The notes beneath the pieces are model-generated. The model ran no database searches, was not told the origin of the DNA, and was given only the letters and a program-made list of their open reading frames with translations. Shown piece by piece: positions 26,991 through 36,320 of a stretch of DNA of 64,000 nt. Within the stretch, counting starts at the first letter, position 1. The number at the start of each line of letters is the position of its first letter. A program made the position numbers and the translations under genes. The stretch is from Aliirhizobium wenxiniae (lineage in GTDB: Bacteria; Pseudomonadota; Alphaproteobacteria; Rhizobiales; Rhizobiaceae): positions 100,731 to 164,730 of the forward strand of contig NZ_JAEUAN010000016.1 of NCBI RefSeq assembly GCF_019511445.1. Direction: 5' to 3'.

Positions 26991-27781
26991 TCGTCGGTAT
27001 CTGCCAACTGGTGCGAGAGCGCGACAGCACCGCGCCGATCCCGTTCGTCGGCAACCGAGAATGCCTGTTCCTGAAGCTGTTCCATCCAGCCGCATTCCTT
27101 GGCGATGCAGCGATCGAGTGCAGCCGTCATGAATGCCAGGCCACGGACGGACTGACCTTCCTGGAACAGGATGTTGCCGAACACGGCCATGGCGCCGGCA
27201 TGGCCGCTCTTGCGCGCCTGATTGAGCCACTTCTTGGCCTGCTGGATATTGGCGCCGCCGCCCTCACCCGACAGCATCATGCGAGCGAGCTGATATTGGG
27301 CTTCCGCTACACCGAAGGTGGAGGCAACCTGGAAATAGAGTTGACGCGCCTGATAGAGATCCGGCTTTACCGGGCTGCCGGGAATGCCGTGGTTGTAATA
27401 GCTCGCCAGAGACAGGAGCGCATTGACAAAAAAGCCCGTGTCTTCCGACCCCGGCTCAACGCCCTGGGCTGCGATCTCATTATAGATCTTGAAGGCGGCA
27501 TAGTCGTCCTTGGCCACGCCATCGCCATAGGCATACATGTTGGCAAGCGCCCAGCGCGAACCGGTATGGCCTTTTTCAGCGGCGTAGCGATAGGCTTCGA
27601 CAGCATCTTCCTTCTGGCCGTTCTTGTAGGCCTTGAAGCCGAACTTGAAGAGGTCGAAGGGGCCAGATTCTTTCGACACGCCTGCCTTTATGTCGAAGGC
27701 AAGAGCGTTTCCGGCACAGAATGCCGCCAGCGATATTCCAAGAAGCAATACTCTCATGGATCCGGTGCTAGACTTCCGCAT
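26987..27781 (-). CDS. exoR: ExoR, periplasmic regulator of ExoS/ChvI
   Basis: 264 residues: signal peptide (MRVLLLGISLAAFCAGNALA, cleavage near residue 28) and a series of Sel1-type alpha/alpha repeats (YRYAAEKGHTGSRWALANMY, QLARMMLSGEGG, KKWLNQARKSGHAGAM). It closely follows the Sinorhizobium/Agrobacterium ExoR pattern as I remember it. ExoR holds the sensor kinase ExoS inactive in the periplasm and is degraded on acidification or host contact, which switches on exopolysaccharide and symbiosis/virulence genes. An internal ATG at 27757 could be the true start. Downstream gene is convergent xthA. Confidence 0.93.
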   Translation of the reverse strand: MRKSSTGSMRVLLLGISLAAFCAGNALAFDIKAGVSKESGPFDLFKFGFKAYKNGQKEDAVEAYRYAAEKGHTGSRWALANMYAYGDGVAKDDYAAFKIYNEIAAQGVEPGSEDTGFFVNALLSLASYYNHGIPGSPVKPDLYQARQLYFQVASTFGVAEAQYQLARMMLSGEGGGANIQQAKKWLNQARKSGHAGAMAVFGNILFQEGQSVRGLAFMTAALDRCIAKECGWMEQLQEQAFSVADERDRRGAVALSHQLADTDD

Positions 27782-28206
27782 GGTTCAGTTTCTTTCGACC
27801 CGCGCGCGGCTTTCAGCCGCGGCGTACATTATTGGCCGTGCGTACAGAAAATTCGGACAAGACGATCCGAACACTCTGCCTCCCGATAGGCGAGAGAAAC
27901 TGTAGGTTCCATTTTCGGCAAGACTTGGACCCCCGAACAAGGTTGCTGCGAACGCGGAAGGCAAATGGTCAATCCGCCTCTGCGCGCCAGCAACGCCCCG
28001 TTTATGTTCAAAAAACCCGCCCATGATACTCCAACATGCACGCCCCGCCCCCGCAGTCCGTGCTCTCTACTCCATTACCGCTGCGCTTCGTTTGTGGCGG
28101 GAAATGGACAAAAGTCCTAGCCTTGAAGCGCGACTGCATGGTCACAAAAAAGTGTTGCGAAATCGTCACAGTATTTTAGCAGCCAGGCAAACAACTGTGA
28201 CAAAGC
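27782..28206. other. Intergenic region upstream of exoR
   Basis: About 425 bases. The short open frames lack ribosome sites and resemble no family. It must contain the exoR promoter (minus strand), but I cannot place it with confidence. Confidence 0.5.
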
Positions 28207-28232
28207 AAAAGCCCGGTCGAAACCGGGCTTTC
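28207..28232 (-). terminator. Terminator of the FadL-like gene
   Basis: AAGCCCGGT / ACCGGGCTT hairpin with an A-run on the plus side, which is the T-run for the minus-strand gene that stops at 28253. Confidence 0.88.
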
Positions 28233-28252
28233 GTGTTTGACATCTGCAAAGA

Positions 28253-29518
28253 TCAGAAGCGGAATTTCACGCTGGTTGAAATAGCCGCGACGATATCATC
28301 GTCAAAGTCGTAATTGGCGCGCTGACCGTATGTGACACCATCAAGCGTCACCGTTCGCGACGAGCCACCGGTCATCAGACCAAGCACGCCGGCAAGACGA
28401 AACTCGACATTCTTGGTTGGCGAGTAGGATCCGAGAACACCCAGCGCCCAAGTATCGGTCTGCGAGCCGAACCCCTGAGAAGTGCCGCGATCCCAGGTCA
28501 GACTGACGGCACCACTCCACTGTTCGTTGAACTTGTGGCCGATACCACCCATGACCGTCCAGCCGTCACGATAGCCGAGATCGAGGGTGGTGATCGCTCC
28601 GGGTGCAGCACAGAGCGCAAAGGCTGTCGGACTACAGAAGAAAGGAACCTTTTGCAGTTGGCTCCAATCGGTCCACTTCACTGAGCCGAAAGCCAACCAG
28701 TCAGGAGCGATGCCGGACTGGACTTTCAACTCAAGCACATCAGGCATGGCTTGCGAGCCATACACATCAAACGGTGCAGCACCGATCACCTGAGAAAGAT
28801 CAAGCGTACCGGTGATATCCTTGAGCTTCACTTCGCTATTGTAAACCAGGCTTGCCCGGAAGGCATATTCAGGGATTTCATAAGCCAAGCCGGCGCGCCA
28901 GCCCCAGCCATCGCCCTCAAGGTCAAGCCGCCCCACTCCGGTCGTACCAGGGGCGGTGTAAGGAGCCCCCTGAACCAAGCGCTCCTGAAAACCATAAACC
29001 TCTTGGTAAAAGCCACCTCCAATGAGCCTCAGCTGGCCAGGACCAACATCGAAACGATAGGAACAGGTCAATGCATAGTTGCGGCTCTCGACCTTCGTCT
29101 CGATATCCTCGTTGGCGCCAGCCCAGTTCGCACCGGGATTTTTGTGGGCACCCCAAGGTTCTGAATAATCAAACATACAGTCTGCCGCATCGCCGATGCC
29201 AGCCTTTACGCCGATACGCGGCGACCAGTAATTTTCACTACCGTTTGCCGAACCGGGCAATCCATTAAGATTACCGCCACCGCCCGTAGGTGGTGTCCCT
29301 ACCGGGTTGAACGGCGTTGGATCAGTATCCGTCACATTCTTCAGCTTGCGATCCGGCATGACGAACGTCGAGGTCGCCTCTGCCGTAAACCGAGACGTAT
29401 CGAACAAGAGATCGATATTGTAACCGCCGCGCTCAAGCCCCCCAGCGAGCGCTGGCGATTGCAACATTCCGACCGCCGCCGCAGCCAGAACTCCGCCTGA
29501 AATAAAGTGTCTTACCAT
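28253..29518 (-). CDS. OmpP1/FadL/TodX family outer-membrane channel
   Basis: 421 residues from the ATG at 29518, which has GGGAG 7 bases upstream. The signal peptide (MVRHFISGGVLAAAAVGMLQ, cleaved after PALA) is followed by a beta-barrel of alternating aromatic strands ending in Phe (SVKFRF), the outer-membrane insertion signal. FadL-like features include the N-terminal hatch region and strand RIGVKAGIGDAADCMFDY. Family members admit long-chain fatty acids or other hydrophobics; the substrate cannot be told. It has its own terminator and a 300-base upstream region. Confidence 0.88.
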   Translation of the reverse strand: MVRHFISGGVLAAAAVGMLQSPALAGGLERGGYNIDLLFDTSRFTAEATSTFVMPDRKLKNVTDTDPTPFNPVGTPPTGGGGNLNGLPGSANGSENYWSPRIGVKAGIGDAADCMFDYSEPWGAHKNPGANWAGANEDIETKVESRNYALTCSYRFDVGPGQLRLIGGGFYQEVYGFQERLVQGAPYTAPGTTGVGRLDLEGDGWGWRAGLAYEIPEYAFRASLVYNSEVKLKDITGTLDLSQVIGAAPFDVYGSQAMPDVLELKVQSGIAPDWLAFGSVKWTDWSQLQKVPFFCSPTAFALCAAPGAITTLDLGYRDGWTVMGGIGHKFNEQWSGAVSLTWDRGTSQGFGSQTDTWALGVLGSYSPTKNVEFRLAGVLGLMTGGSSRTVTLDGVTYGQRANYDFDDDIVAAISTSVKFRF

Positions 29519-29816
29519 GTTTTCTCCCACTCCCGGTAAGTTACCGGTGCCACTGTAGTTCGTTGATCCTAAACAACAACTTTCGAGTGTCGGGACGATT
29601 GCAATGCACAATCGCTCAAAATTTACGTAAGCTATTCAGCAACGGGGAGAGAATCGGCCGACAGGAGATGAAATTACCCGCAGATTTGACGAATCGCAGC
29701 CGATCGTGGAATTTTATCTTGTGGTAATATTCGACTGTGACCTTCGTGCAACAGAGCGCCTTTTCTCTGGCAACGCACCCGCACAATAAATCAATTGGAC
29801 ATCTTGGCGCATACGA

Positions 29817-29848
29817 AAATGCCGCACCCAGTGATGGATGCGGCATTT
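29817..29848 (-). terminator. Terminator of valS
   Basis: AAATGCCGCA (29817-29826) pairs perfectly with TGCGGCATTT (29839-29848) around a 12-base loop, 24 bases after the valS stop. Confidence 0.88.
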
Positions 29849-29872
29849 GACATCGATGATTCGGGTCTAAAA

Positions 29873-32788
29873 TCAGCCGGCTTCGGCAATCCGCGTCAGC
29901 GCGATCTTGAGATTGGCAAGCTGGACCTCAAGCTCGGCATAGCGCTCGCGGTCGGCTGCAACCACTTCAGGATCGGCATTGGCAATGAACTTCTCGTTGG
30001 AAAGCTTCTTGTTCAAGCGCTCCATTTCCTGTTCCGTCTTGCCGATCGCCTTTTCGATACGCGCCTTTTCAGCAGCCAGATCGATCAGGTTGCCGAGCGG
30101 CAGGCAGACGGTCGCCTCGCCGACGACGATCTGAGCGGCACCCTTTGGTGCGCTCCCTGCCGTCTCGATGCTTTCCGCACGCGCGAGGCGCTTGATTGCT
30201 GCCTCGTGACGGCCAAGACGCGCCGAGGTCACCTCGTTGGCGCCAACGACGATCAGGGGTGCGGTAGCGGAAGGCGGGACGTTCATTTCCGAACGTGCCG
30301 AGCGCAGACCGGAGACGATATCGATCAGCCAGTTGATTTCGTCTGCCGCGCTCTCATCGGCAAAGTCGGCCGCCGGCCATTCACCATGCGCCAGAAGACC
30401 GTCACGCTCTGCCGTATGTTCCCACAGCTCTTCCGTCATGAACGGCATGAACGGATGCAGAAGCGCATAGGCCTTCTCCATGACATAGGCCATGCAGGCC
30501 TGTGCTTCCGCCTTCGCAGCCTCGTCCTCGCCCATGAAGATCGGCTTCAGCAGTTCGACATACCAGTCGCAGACTTGGTTCCAGACGAAACGGTAGAGGC
30601 CGCCTGCCGCTTCGTTGAAGCGGTAGGTCTCTATCGCCGTCGTCACTTCAACAACCGTCTTCGACAGTTCGGTGAGGATCCAGCGGTTGACCGTAAGTTT
30701 GGCGTCTTCCGGCTTGAAGGCGGCATTGCGGGCAACGCCGTTCATCTCGCCGAAGCGCGTCGCATTCCACAGCTTGGTGCCGAAATTGCGATAACCGGCG
30801 ATGCGGGCCGGATCGAGCTTCACGTCCCGCCCTTGAGCCGCCATGATGGCCAGCGTGAAGCGCAGCGCGTCGGCACCGTATTCGTCGATCAGATCGAGCG
30901 GGTCGATGACGTTGCCCTTGGACTTCGACATCTTGTTGCCGTTCTTGTCGCGAACCAGCGCGTGGATGTAGATCGTGTTGAATGGCTCAACGCCGTTGCC
31001 TTCGGCGTCCTTCATGAAATGAAGGCCCATCTGCATCATGCGCACCACCCAGAACGGGATGATGTCGAAGCCGGTGACGAGCACATTGGTCGGATAATAA
31101 CGCTCCAGTTCCGGCGTCTTGTCCGGCCAGCCGAGGGTCGAGAACGGCCACAGAGCCGACGAGAACCAGGTGTCGAGAACATCTTCGTCGCGGGTCAGAA
31201 TTTCGCCCGGCGCGAAGTTTTCAAGCTTTTCCTGCACCCAGGCCTTCCACGGGCCTTCATGCGCCAGATAATGCTGGATTGCCGCTTCAAGCGCCTCTTC
31301 TTCGCCCTTTTCGACGAAGCATTGGCCATCCGGACCGTACCATGCGGGGATCTGGTGACCCCACCAGAGCTGGCGCGAAATGCACCAGGGCTCGATGTTT
31401 TCCAGCCAGTTGAAATAGGTCTTTTCCCAGTTCTTCGGAACGAAGTTGGTGCGGCCTTCGCGAACCGAATCGAGCGCCGGGCCAGCCAGCGCCTTGTTGT
31501 CGACGAACCACTGGTCGGTCAGCATCGGTTCGATGACGACGCCGGAACGGTCACCGAAGGGCTGCATGATCTTCTTGTTCTCGACATAGGGAATGTCGTT
31601 GCCTTCGGCATCCTTGATCGTGACGGCAAGGCCTTCGGCATTGATCGCCTCGATGATTTTTGCACGCGCGACCATTCGGTCGAGGCCGCGGTAATCGTCG
31701 GGAACGAGGTTGATCTCGTCGACATCGTTTTCGCTCGGCAACTCACCCGTCTTGGTGATTGCCTGGGCTTTTGCGGCGCAATCGGCATAAGGCTCGCCGT
31801 CATCGCGCATAGCCGCCTTCGTATCCATCAGGCGATAGAGCGGGATGTCGTTGCGCTTGGCGACCTGATAGTCGTTGAAATCATGCGCGCCGGTGATCTT
31901 GACCGCGCCTGAGCCAAAATCTTTCTCCGGATATTCGTCGGTGATGATCGGGATCAGGCGGCGATGTTCCTTCGGCCCGACCGGAATTTCACAGAGCTTG
32001 CCGACGATCGAGGCATAACGCTCATCGGTTGGGTGAACGGCAACAGCACCATCGCCCAGCATGGTTTCCGGGCGGGTGGTGGCGATCGAAATATAGTCGC
32101 GCTCTTCCGACAGTATGACGTTACCGTCGGCATCCTTCTCGACATAGGTATAGGTTTCGCCGCCAGCCAGCGGGTACTTGAAGTGCCACATATGGCCGTC
32201 GACTTCCTTGTTCTCGACTTCCATGTCGGAAATGGCCGTCTCGAATTTCGGATCCCAGTTGACCAATCGCTTGCCGCGATAGATCAGGCCTTCCTTGTAG
32301 AGCGTGACGAAAACCTCGAGCACGGCCTTGGACAGTCCCTCGTCCATGGTGAAGCGTTCACGCGACCAGTCGCAGGAAGCGCCGAGACGCTTCAACTGGT
32401 TGAAGATCAGGCCGCCGGATTCTTCCTTCCATTCCCAGACCTTGTCGACAAAAGCCTCACGGCCCATCTCGCGACGGCCGGGTAGCTTTTCGGCTGCAAG
32501 CTTGCGCTCGACGACCATCTGCGTGGCGATACCTGCATGGTCCATGCCCGGCTGCCACAACACGTCCTTGCCGCGCATGCGCTCGAAGCGGACCATGATG
32601 TCCTGCAGCGTGTTGTTGAGCGCATGGCCCATATGCAGCGAACCGGTGACGTTCGGCGGCGGGATGACGATCGTGAAGGTTTCCGCACCCGGCTTGGCAT
32701 TGGCGCCGGCGCGAAAAGCATTCGCATCATCCCAGGCTTTTGCAATCTTCGGTTCGACAGCGGCGGAATCGTAGGTCTTTTCGAGCAT
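29873..32788 (-). CDS. valS: Valyl-tRNA synthetase
   Basis: 971-residue class I synthetase. HMGH is at residues 52-55 (PPPNVTGSLHMGHALNNT) and KMSKSKG near residue 618. The editing (CP1) insertion is present, as is a C-terminal coiled coil (about 905-971, KIGKTEQEMERLNKKLSN region) typical of bacterial ValRS. The ATG at 32788 has TCAGGAA upstream. PopZ is the upstream neighbour on the same strand but ends in its own terminator. Confidence 0.97.
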   Translation of the reverse strand: MLEKTYDSAAVEPKIAKAWDDANAFRAGANAKPGAETFTIVIPPPNVTGSLHMGHALNNTLQDIMVRFERMRGKDVLWQPGMDHAGIATQMVVERKLAAEKLPGRREMGREAFVDKVWEWKEESGGLIFNQLKRLGASCDWSRERFTMDEGLSKAVLEVFVTLYKEGLIYRGKRLVNWDPKFETAISDMEVENKEVDGHMWHFKYPLAGGETYTYVEKDADGNVILSEERDYISIATTRPETMLGDGAVAVHPTDERYASIVGKLCEIPVGPKEHRRLIPIITDEYPEKDFGSGAVKITGAHDFNDYQVAKRNDIPLYRLMDTKAAMRDDGEPYADCAAKAQAITKTGELPSENDVDEINLVPDDYRGLDRMVARAKIIEAINAEGLAVTIKDAEGNDIPYVENKKIMQPFGDRSGVVIEPMLTDQWFVDNKALAGPALDSVREGRTNFVPKNWEKTYFNWLENIEPWCISRQLWWGHQIPAWYGPDGQCFVEKGEEEALEAAIQHYLAHEGPWKAWVQEKLENFAPGEILTRDEDVLDTWFSSALWPFSTLGWPDKTPELERYYPTNVLVTGFDIIPFWVVRMMQMGLHFMKDAEGNGVEPFNTIYIHALVRDKNGNKMSKSKGNVIDPLDLIDEYGADALRFTLAIMAAQGRDVKLDPARIAGYRNFGTKLWNATRFGEMNGVARNAAFKPEDAKLTVNRWILTELSKTVVEVTTAIETYRFNEAAGGLYRFVWNQVCDWYVELLKPIFMGEDEAAKAEAQACMAYVMEKAYALLHPFMPFMTEELWEHTAERDGLLAHGEWPAADFADESAADEINWLIDIVSGLRSARSEMNVPPSATAPLIVVGANEVTSARLGRHEAAIKRLARAESIETAGSAPKGAAQIVVGEATVCLPLGNLIDLAAEKARIEKAIGKTEQEMERLNKKLSNEKFIANADPEVVAADRERYAELEVQLANLKIALTRIAEAG

Positions 32789-32858
32789 TTCCTGACCCGT
32801 TTTTTATTTATGAATATGATGCTGGGTTGTTAAAGATGTGGGGGGTGGCAAGTCAATA

Positions 32859-32889
32859 AAAAAGCCGCCCCGTTGCCGGAGCGGCCTTA
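32859..32889 (-). terminator. Terminator of popZ
   Basis: GCCGC-CCCG / CGGA-GCGGC-type hairpin. On the minus strand the stem GCCGCTCCG..CGGGGCGGC is followed by TTTTTTATT: a strong intrinsic terminator. Confidence 0.9.
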
Positions 32890-32910
32890 TTGAAGAACCA
32901 ATACGGCGGA

Positions 32911-33822
32911 TCAGCGGCGCGGGCCGCGGGCGACGCGCTCGATTTCCTCGCGCACGAGACGCTCGACCAGCGTCGGCAGATTGTCGTCCAGCCATTCCTG
33001 AAGCATCGGGCGCAGCATGTCCTGCGCCATTTCTTCCACCGAGCGACGTTCCAGCCCGTCGAATACTTCAGCAAGTTCACCAAAGGACCGCGCGACCTGG
33101 GCGCCGGCTGCCTCTGAAAGCAGACCCGCCATGGCGGCAACCGACGTTACCGGCTGCGCAGGTTCCGGCTTGGCTTCCACCGGAGTGGGATGGGCCGATG
33201 TTTCTGCCGGTTCAGACCTGTTTGTCTCAAGAGCCGTCACATCCTCAATGGACGCGGATCGCGCCGGCTGCAGAATTTCTTCATCAACAACACGCGCGGT
33301 TTCAGCCAACATCGGAGCACTGGGCTGTACCGTGTCCGCGGAACCGAACGAGGGTCGAAGCTCGGGCAATTGCAAAGCAATGACCGGCGCCGAAGGCTCC
33401 TTGAAACTGGCCTGCGTTACAGTTTCGGCGCCAAGAGGCATCGTGTCGCGGGCCAGGGACGACCCCGCATCCGAGGCCGCACCGGCGCGTGACGCCGCCA
33501 TATCCTGATGGCGTACCGAGGCGGCACGAACCCGGGCTGCGACATCGGCAAGCGACAACGACTTTTCTGCAGCGGCGGGCGCGGCAACCAGTTCCGGCCG
33601 CGGAGAAAATTCCGACTGACGCGGCAGGCCTGCATCATTGGCCGCAAGATCAGGCGCGAAAGCCGCAGGACCGTCAAAGCTTTCGATCTCGTCGTCATCG
33701 AATGCAGACACGTCTTCCTGCAGGGCTGCCTCCGAACCCGGATCATTGCTTTCAATGATCCGACGGATCGACGCCAATATCTCCTCCATGGAGGGTTCTC
33801 GCGCTACATTTGGCTGAGCCAT
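32911..33822 (-). CDS. popZ: PopZ-like polar organizing protein (DUF2497)
   Basis: 303 residues. The ATG at 33822 has GAGGA upstream. The N-terminal helix SMEEILASIRRII (residues 11-23) and the C-terminal helical DUF2497 region (about 225-303; RRSVEEMAQDMLRPMLQEWL, then LVERLVREEIERVARG) are PopZ hallmarks. The middle is a long acidic Ala/Pro disordered stretch, as in PopZ from Caulobacter and Agrobacterium. PopZ forms a polar matrix that tethers centromeres and, in Rhizobiales, marks the growth pole. The upstream region carries a dispersed repeat (33854-33957). Confidence 0.93.
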   Translation of the reverse strand: MAQPNVAREPSMEEILASIRRIIESNDPGSEAALQEDVSAFDDDEIESFDGPAAFAPDLAANDAGLPRQSEFSPRPELVAAPAAAEKSLSLADVAARVRAASVRHQDMAASRAGAASDAGSSLARDTMPLGAETVTQASFKEPSAPVIALQLPELRPSFGSADTVQPSAPMLAETARVVDEEILQPARSASIEDVTALETNRSEPAETSAHPTPVEAKPEPAQPVTSVAAMAGLLSEAAGAQVARSFGELAEVFDGLERRSVEEMAQDMLRPMLQEWLDDNLPTLVERLVREEIERVARGPRR

Positions 33823-33853
33823 TTCGTCCTCGCAGTTGCCGAGTGCTGCCGTC

Positions 33854-33957
33854 AAAAGCGTGACGCGATCCCTAAGATCAGCTGATCACGCTTTAACTCA
33901 TTGTTTTATCGCATGTCGTTACCGCAAAACCGCTGCACACTTTTCGCGACACGCTTT
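33854..33957. repeat. Two-hairpin dispersed repeat, copy 1
   Basis: Hairpin A: AAAGCGTG (33855-33862) with CACGCTTT (33887-33894). Spacer AACTCATTGTTTTATC. Hairpin B: GCATGTCG (33911-33918) with CGACACGC, carrying CCGCAAAACCGCTGCACAC. The same architecture recurs at 37691-37800. It resembles a palindromic intergenic repeat common in Rhizobiales. Confidence 0.75.
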
Positions 33958-34097
33958 AAACGACGGTGGTAAACTCGCCGCTTAGTGTAAGGGCTTGGCG
34001 AGAAGACACAATGTGACGAGGGTTGGCAAAGACCGCGATACACAGGTTTTGCACAGCCATTGAGTCTCCCGTGCAACAGATGCAACCAATCTGAAAC

Positions 34098-34120
34098 GAA
34101 AAAGGGGCGCCATGCGCCCC
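34098..34120 (-). terminator. Terminator of the second pcm gene
   Basis: GGGGCGC (34104-34110) pairs with GCGCCCC (34114-34120). On the minus strand it is followed by TTTTTCG. Strong intrinsic terminator 26 bases past the stop. Confidence 0.93.
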
Positions 34121-34145
34121 CGTGATGTGATTGATCAGATCGATA

Positions 34146-34799
34146 TCAAAAAACGAATTCCTTGGCCTTGGTGAAGCCCGGCAAAGGCTTGATCGAAAGA
34201 TTGAAACGGGAGCTTTCAGAAATCGCGCCGCGCTCCTTGAGCAGGATCTTGGCCTCCGCCGCATTGCCGTAGCCTATGACGGCAACGAGCCGTCCGCCAT
34301 CGGCCAGCTGATCGAGAAGTGCCGATGGGACTTCCTCGACTGCGCCATTAACGAAGATGAGATCGTAGGGTGCCGCATCCGAATACCCCTTGTTCAGCTC
34401 CCCGGTGACGACCGTCGCGTTCTGACAGTCGAGCGCCTTCAGATTGCGGCTCGCCTGTTCGGCGAGCGCCGGATCGCTTTCGAGCGCAGTTACCGATCCG
34501 GCCAGATGCGAGAGAATGGCCGCAACATAACCGCTGCCGGTTCCGACATCGAGAACCCGATCCGTCTTGGTGATTTCGGCTGCCTGAAGTTGCTTTGCCA
34601 GAGGCGAAGCTTCCATAAGATAGCGCCCCGGCGCCAGCTCGATATCCGTATCGAGATAGGCCAGCTGCTTTGCCTTTTCGGGCACAAAGGCTTCCCTCGG
34701 CACGGCAAGAAACGCCCGCAGAACGGAATGCGACGTTACGTCAGTTGTCCGGATCTGGTTCTCCACCATCTTTATCCGGGCGGCTTCGAAATCTACCAT
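34146..34799 (-). CDS. Protein-L-isoaspartate O-methyltransferase family, copy 2
   Basis: 217 residues from the ATG at 34799 (GAGGCGCAGG upstream). SAM motif I VLDVGTGSGY is at residues 82-91. N-terminal features MVENQIRTTDVT and PREAFVP follow the 'Pcm-2' type common in rhizobia next to tolC, rather than the surE-linked Pcm at 11721. The methyl acceptor is uncertain; some members of this branch may not repair isoaspartate. It is transcribed away from tRNA-Cys and closed by a strong terminator. The tolC gene usually found downstream is missing. Confidence 0.9.
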   Translation of the reverse strand: MVDFEAARIKMVENQIRTTDVTSHSVLRAFLAVPREAFVPEKAKQLAYLDTDIELAPGRYLMEASPLAKQLQAAEITKTDRVLDVGTGSGYVAAILSHLAGSVTALESDPALAEQASRNLKALDCQNATVVTGELNKGYSDAAPYDLIFVNGAVEEVPSALLDQLADGGRLVAVIGYGNAAEAKILLKERGAISESSRFNLSIKPLPGFTKAKEFVF

Positions 34800-34964
34800 G
34801 TGCCTGCGCCTCGTATCCTGTCTATCGACCGTATTACTGGCGCAGGCACAGGGTTTCAAGACGGTGCGTGGCGGGTCGATAAAAAAGCTGCATTCACCCG
34901 CTCAAATCCCGCCAAGGGAAGATGGCGCAACGCAACGCAGACCGCTTGGGTCATGACAATGACA

Positions 34965-35162
34965 TCATGAATGCGGTCGCAGCGGCTCGTTGAGTTTCTT
35001 CGCTGCGAGATAATCCTGTTCATAGGATGTGCGCAGACCGCATGATCCGTCGACCTTAGCCTGGCCGGCAATCGCTGCTGCAAACAATCCGTCCGGATAA
35101 GTGCCTGTCCCTTCCATATCGGCAACAGGCGGACGAAATGCGTTGGCGAATTTGGTGAGCAT
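34965..35162 (-). CDS. Small conserved-looking hypothetical protein, 65 residues
   Basis: ORF beginning MLTKFANAFRPPVADMEG. The ATG at 35162 is supported by GGAGGATCGG 6-15 bases upstream, better than the in-frame start at 35177. The product is soluble, with GTGTYPDGLFAAAIAGQ in the centre and a Lys/Arg-containing C-terminus (AAKKLNEPLRP). No family recognised. Codon use and ribosome site favour a real gene, but the evidence is limited. Confidence 0.5.
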   Translation of the reverse strand: MLTKFANAFRPPVADMEGTGTYPDGLFAAAIAGQAKVDGSCGLRTSYEQDYLAAKKLNEPLRPHS

Positions 35163-35402
35163 GATCCGATCCTCCATTCACGTCATTACGGCCATAAAGC
35201 CAATCAAAGCGCCTTCGGTTCCAGGCTGGGCCAAAGAAGTTAAAAATTAACCATAGTACGTGGCGAGACTTGGTTCGTTGCATGAAGTTTCTGCGACAAC
35301 GGATGCGACAAGAAAAATGTGAAGATTGGCGTTCAAGGCGCTTGCGCGACAATTCGATTCGTTCTAAACGCCCCGTCACACACCGCAAACTACTGCATGG
35401 AT

Positions 35403-35476
35403 GGCCTCGTGGCGGAGTGGTGACGCAGAGGACTGCAAATCCTCGTACCCCGGTTCAATTCCGGGCGAGGCCTCCA
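35403..35476 (+). tRNA. tRNA-Cys (anticodon GCA)
   Basis: Acceptor GGCCTCG pairs with CGAGGCC, discriminator T, encoded CCA. Anticodon stem-loop GAGGA-CTGCAAA-TCCTC with anticodon GCA. 74 nt including CCA. Confidence 0.96.
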
Positions 35477-35827
35477 ATTCCTTCCAAGCAATGACGTAAC
35501 CGATTGCCAACACTGAACAGTTTTTCAGGTGTGGCGATATGGGCTTCAAACGTTCTGTCACACCAAATCAAGGTGTGGCGCTCCGTTCCCAATCCCCCAT
35601 TTTCCGTCCTCCCTATTTGCATCATCGAGAAACGGCGGCCGATCTCGGTGCCGAAGTAAGATAACACTCGCCTTCACCAGCAGTGAGGCCTGCATGGGAA
35701 AGCCGACCGAGGCCATTCGTTTAACTCAATATTTACAGTCCCCATTGGCCATTCCTTAAAGCGGTCGGCCTATTCATGTGCGAAGCGGCGATGTTGCCGC
35801 CAGTGCCTTTCTTTCAGAAGGATCGCC
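35477..35827. other. Intergenic gap, no gene seen
   Basis: About 350 bases after tRNA-Cys. Overlapping open frames on both strands lack convincing ribosome sites or recognisable products. No clear terminator or promoter. Confidence 0.45.
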
Positions 35828-35944
35828 ATGACGGCGATGATCGACATGAAGCTGACCTTATCAGACGCCTTTGCTGCGTTCGCGACAATCGTTTCGCTCT
35901 CCGCCATACTTTATGTTCTACACATGGTTCTAGCGTTCTTCTAA
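35828..35944 (+). CDS. 38-residue single-span membrane protein
   Basis: Short ORF MTAMIDMKLTLSDAF... ending LHMVLAFF. AAGGA lies 6 bases before the ATG. It has a polar 12-residue N-terminus and one hydrophobic span (about residues 15-38) running to the end. Its size is typical of bacterial membrane miniproteins; no family recognised. The ribosome site is the main support. Confidence 0.45.
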   Translation: MTAMIDMKLTLSDAFAAFATIVSLSAILYVLHMVLAFF

Positions 35945-36320
35945 CGCCCGCGGCGCGCCCTCAGATTTGTTTTTGGCCTTAATTCCTTGCTTCTTTCTGC
36001 AGGCAAACCTCCCGAAATAGGTGCGCATTTTCGGGAAGTTTTCATGCAGACGCCTCAGGCCTGCAACCTCCTGTCGCGATCGAAAAGCGACATTAGCCAA
36101 GCGGCCTCATCGCCAGCGACAGCCGGACGCCCTGACACATCCTCAGCAGGTGCTCCCGCCCCTTTGCCAACTCACCCCTTTCGGACGGCTCAAATCCTGA
36201 TCCTGCGGCATTTTGCCGGATAGCATCTTTTTGCATCAACCGGACGTTGATGATAATATTGAAGACATACTCGGCGGGGGAAGGCGCCAGGTATCGAAAA
36301 TGCAGCAGGAGGAGACTGGC
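35945..36320. other. Intergenic gap with one small hairpin
   Basis: About 375 bases. CCCGAAAT (36011-36018) pairs imperfectly with ATTTTCGGG (36027-36035), followed by AAGTTTTC, possibly a weak terminator for the 38-residue ORF. Otherwise no gene is seen. Confidence 0.4.

Noticed and set aside
27785..28041. Small minus-strand frames upstream of exoR
   Set aside because: No ribosome site, no hydrophobic or family pattern; likely leader region.
29795..31912. 705-codon plus-strand frame opposite valS
   Set aside because: Shadow of valS; no family resemblance.
35603..36183. C-rich stretches suggesting more CCTCCTCCC sRNA loops
   Set aside because: Neither the exact motif nor stable flanking stems are present here; the only good set is at 4180-4297.
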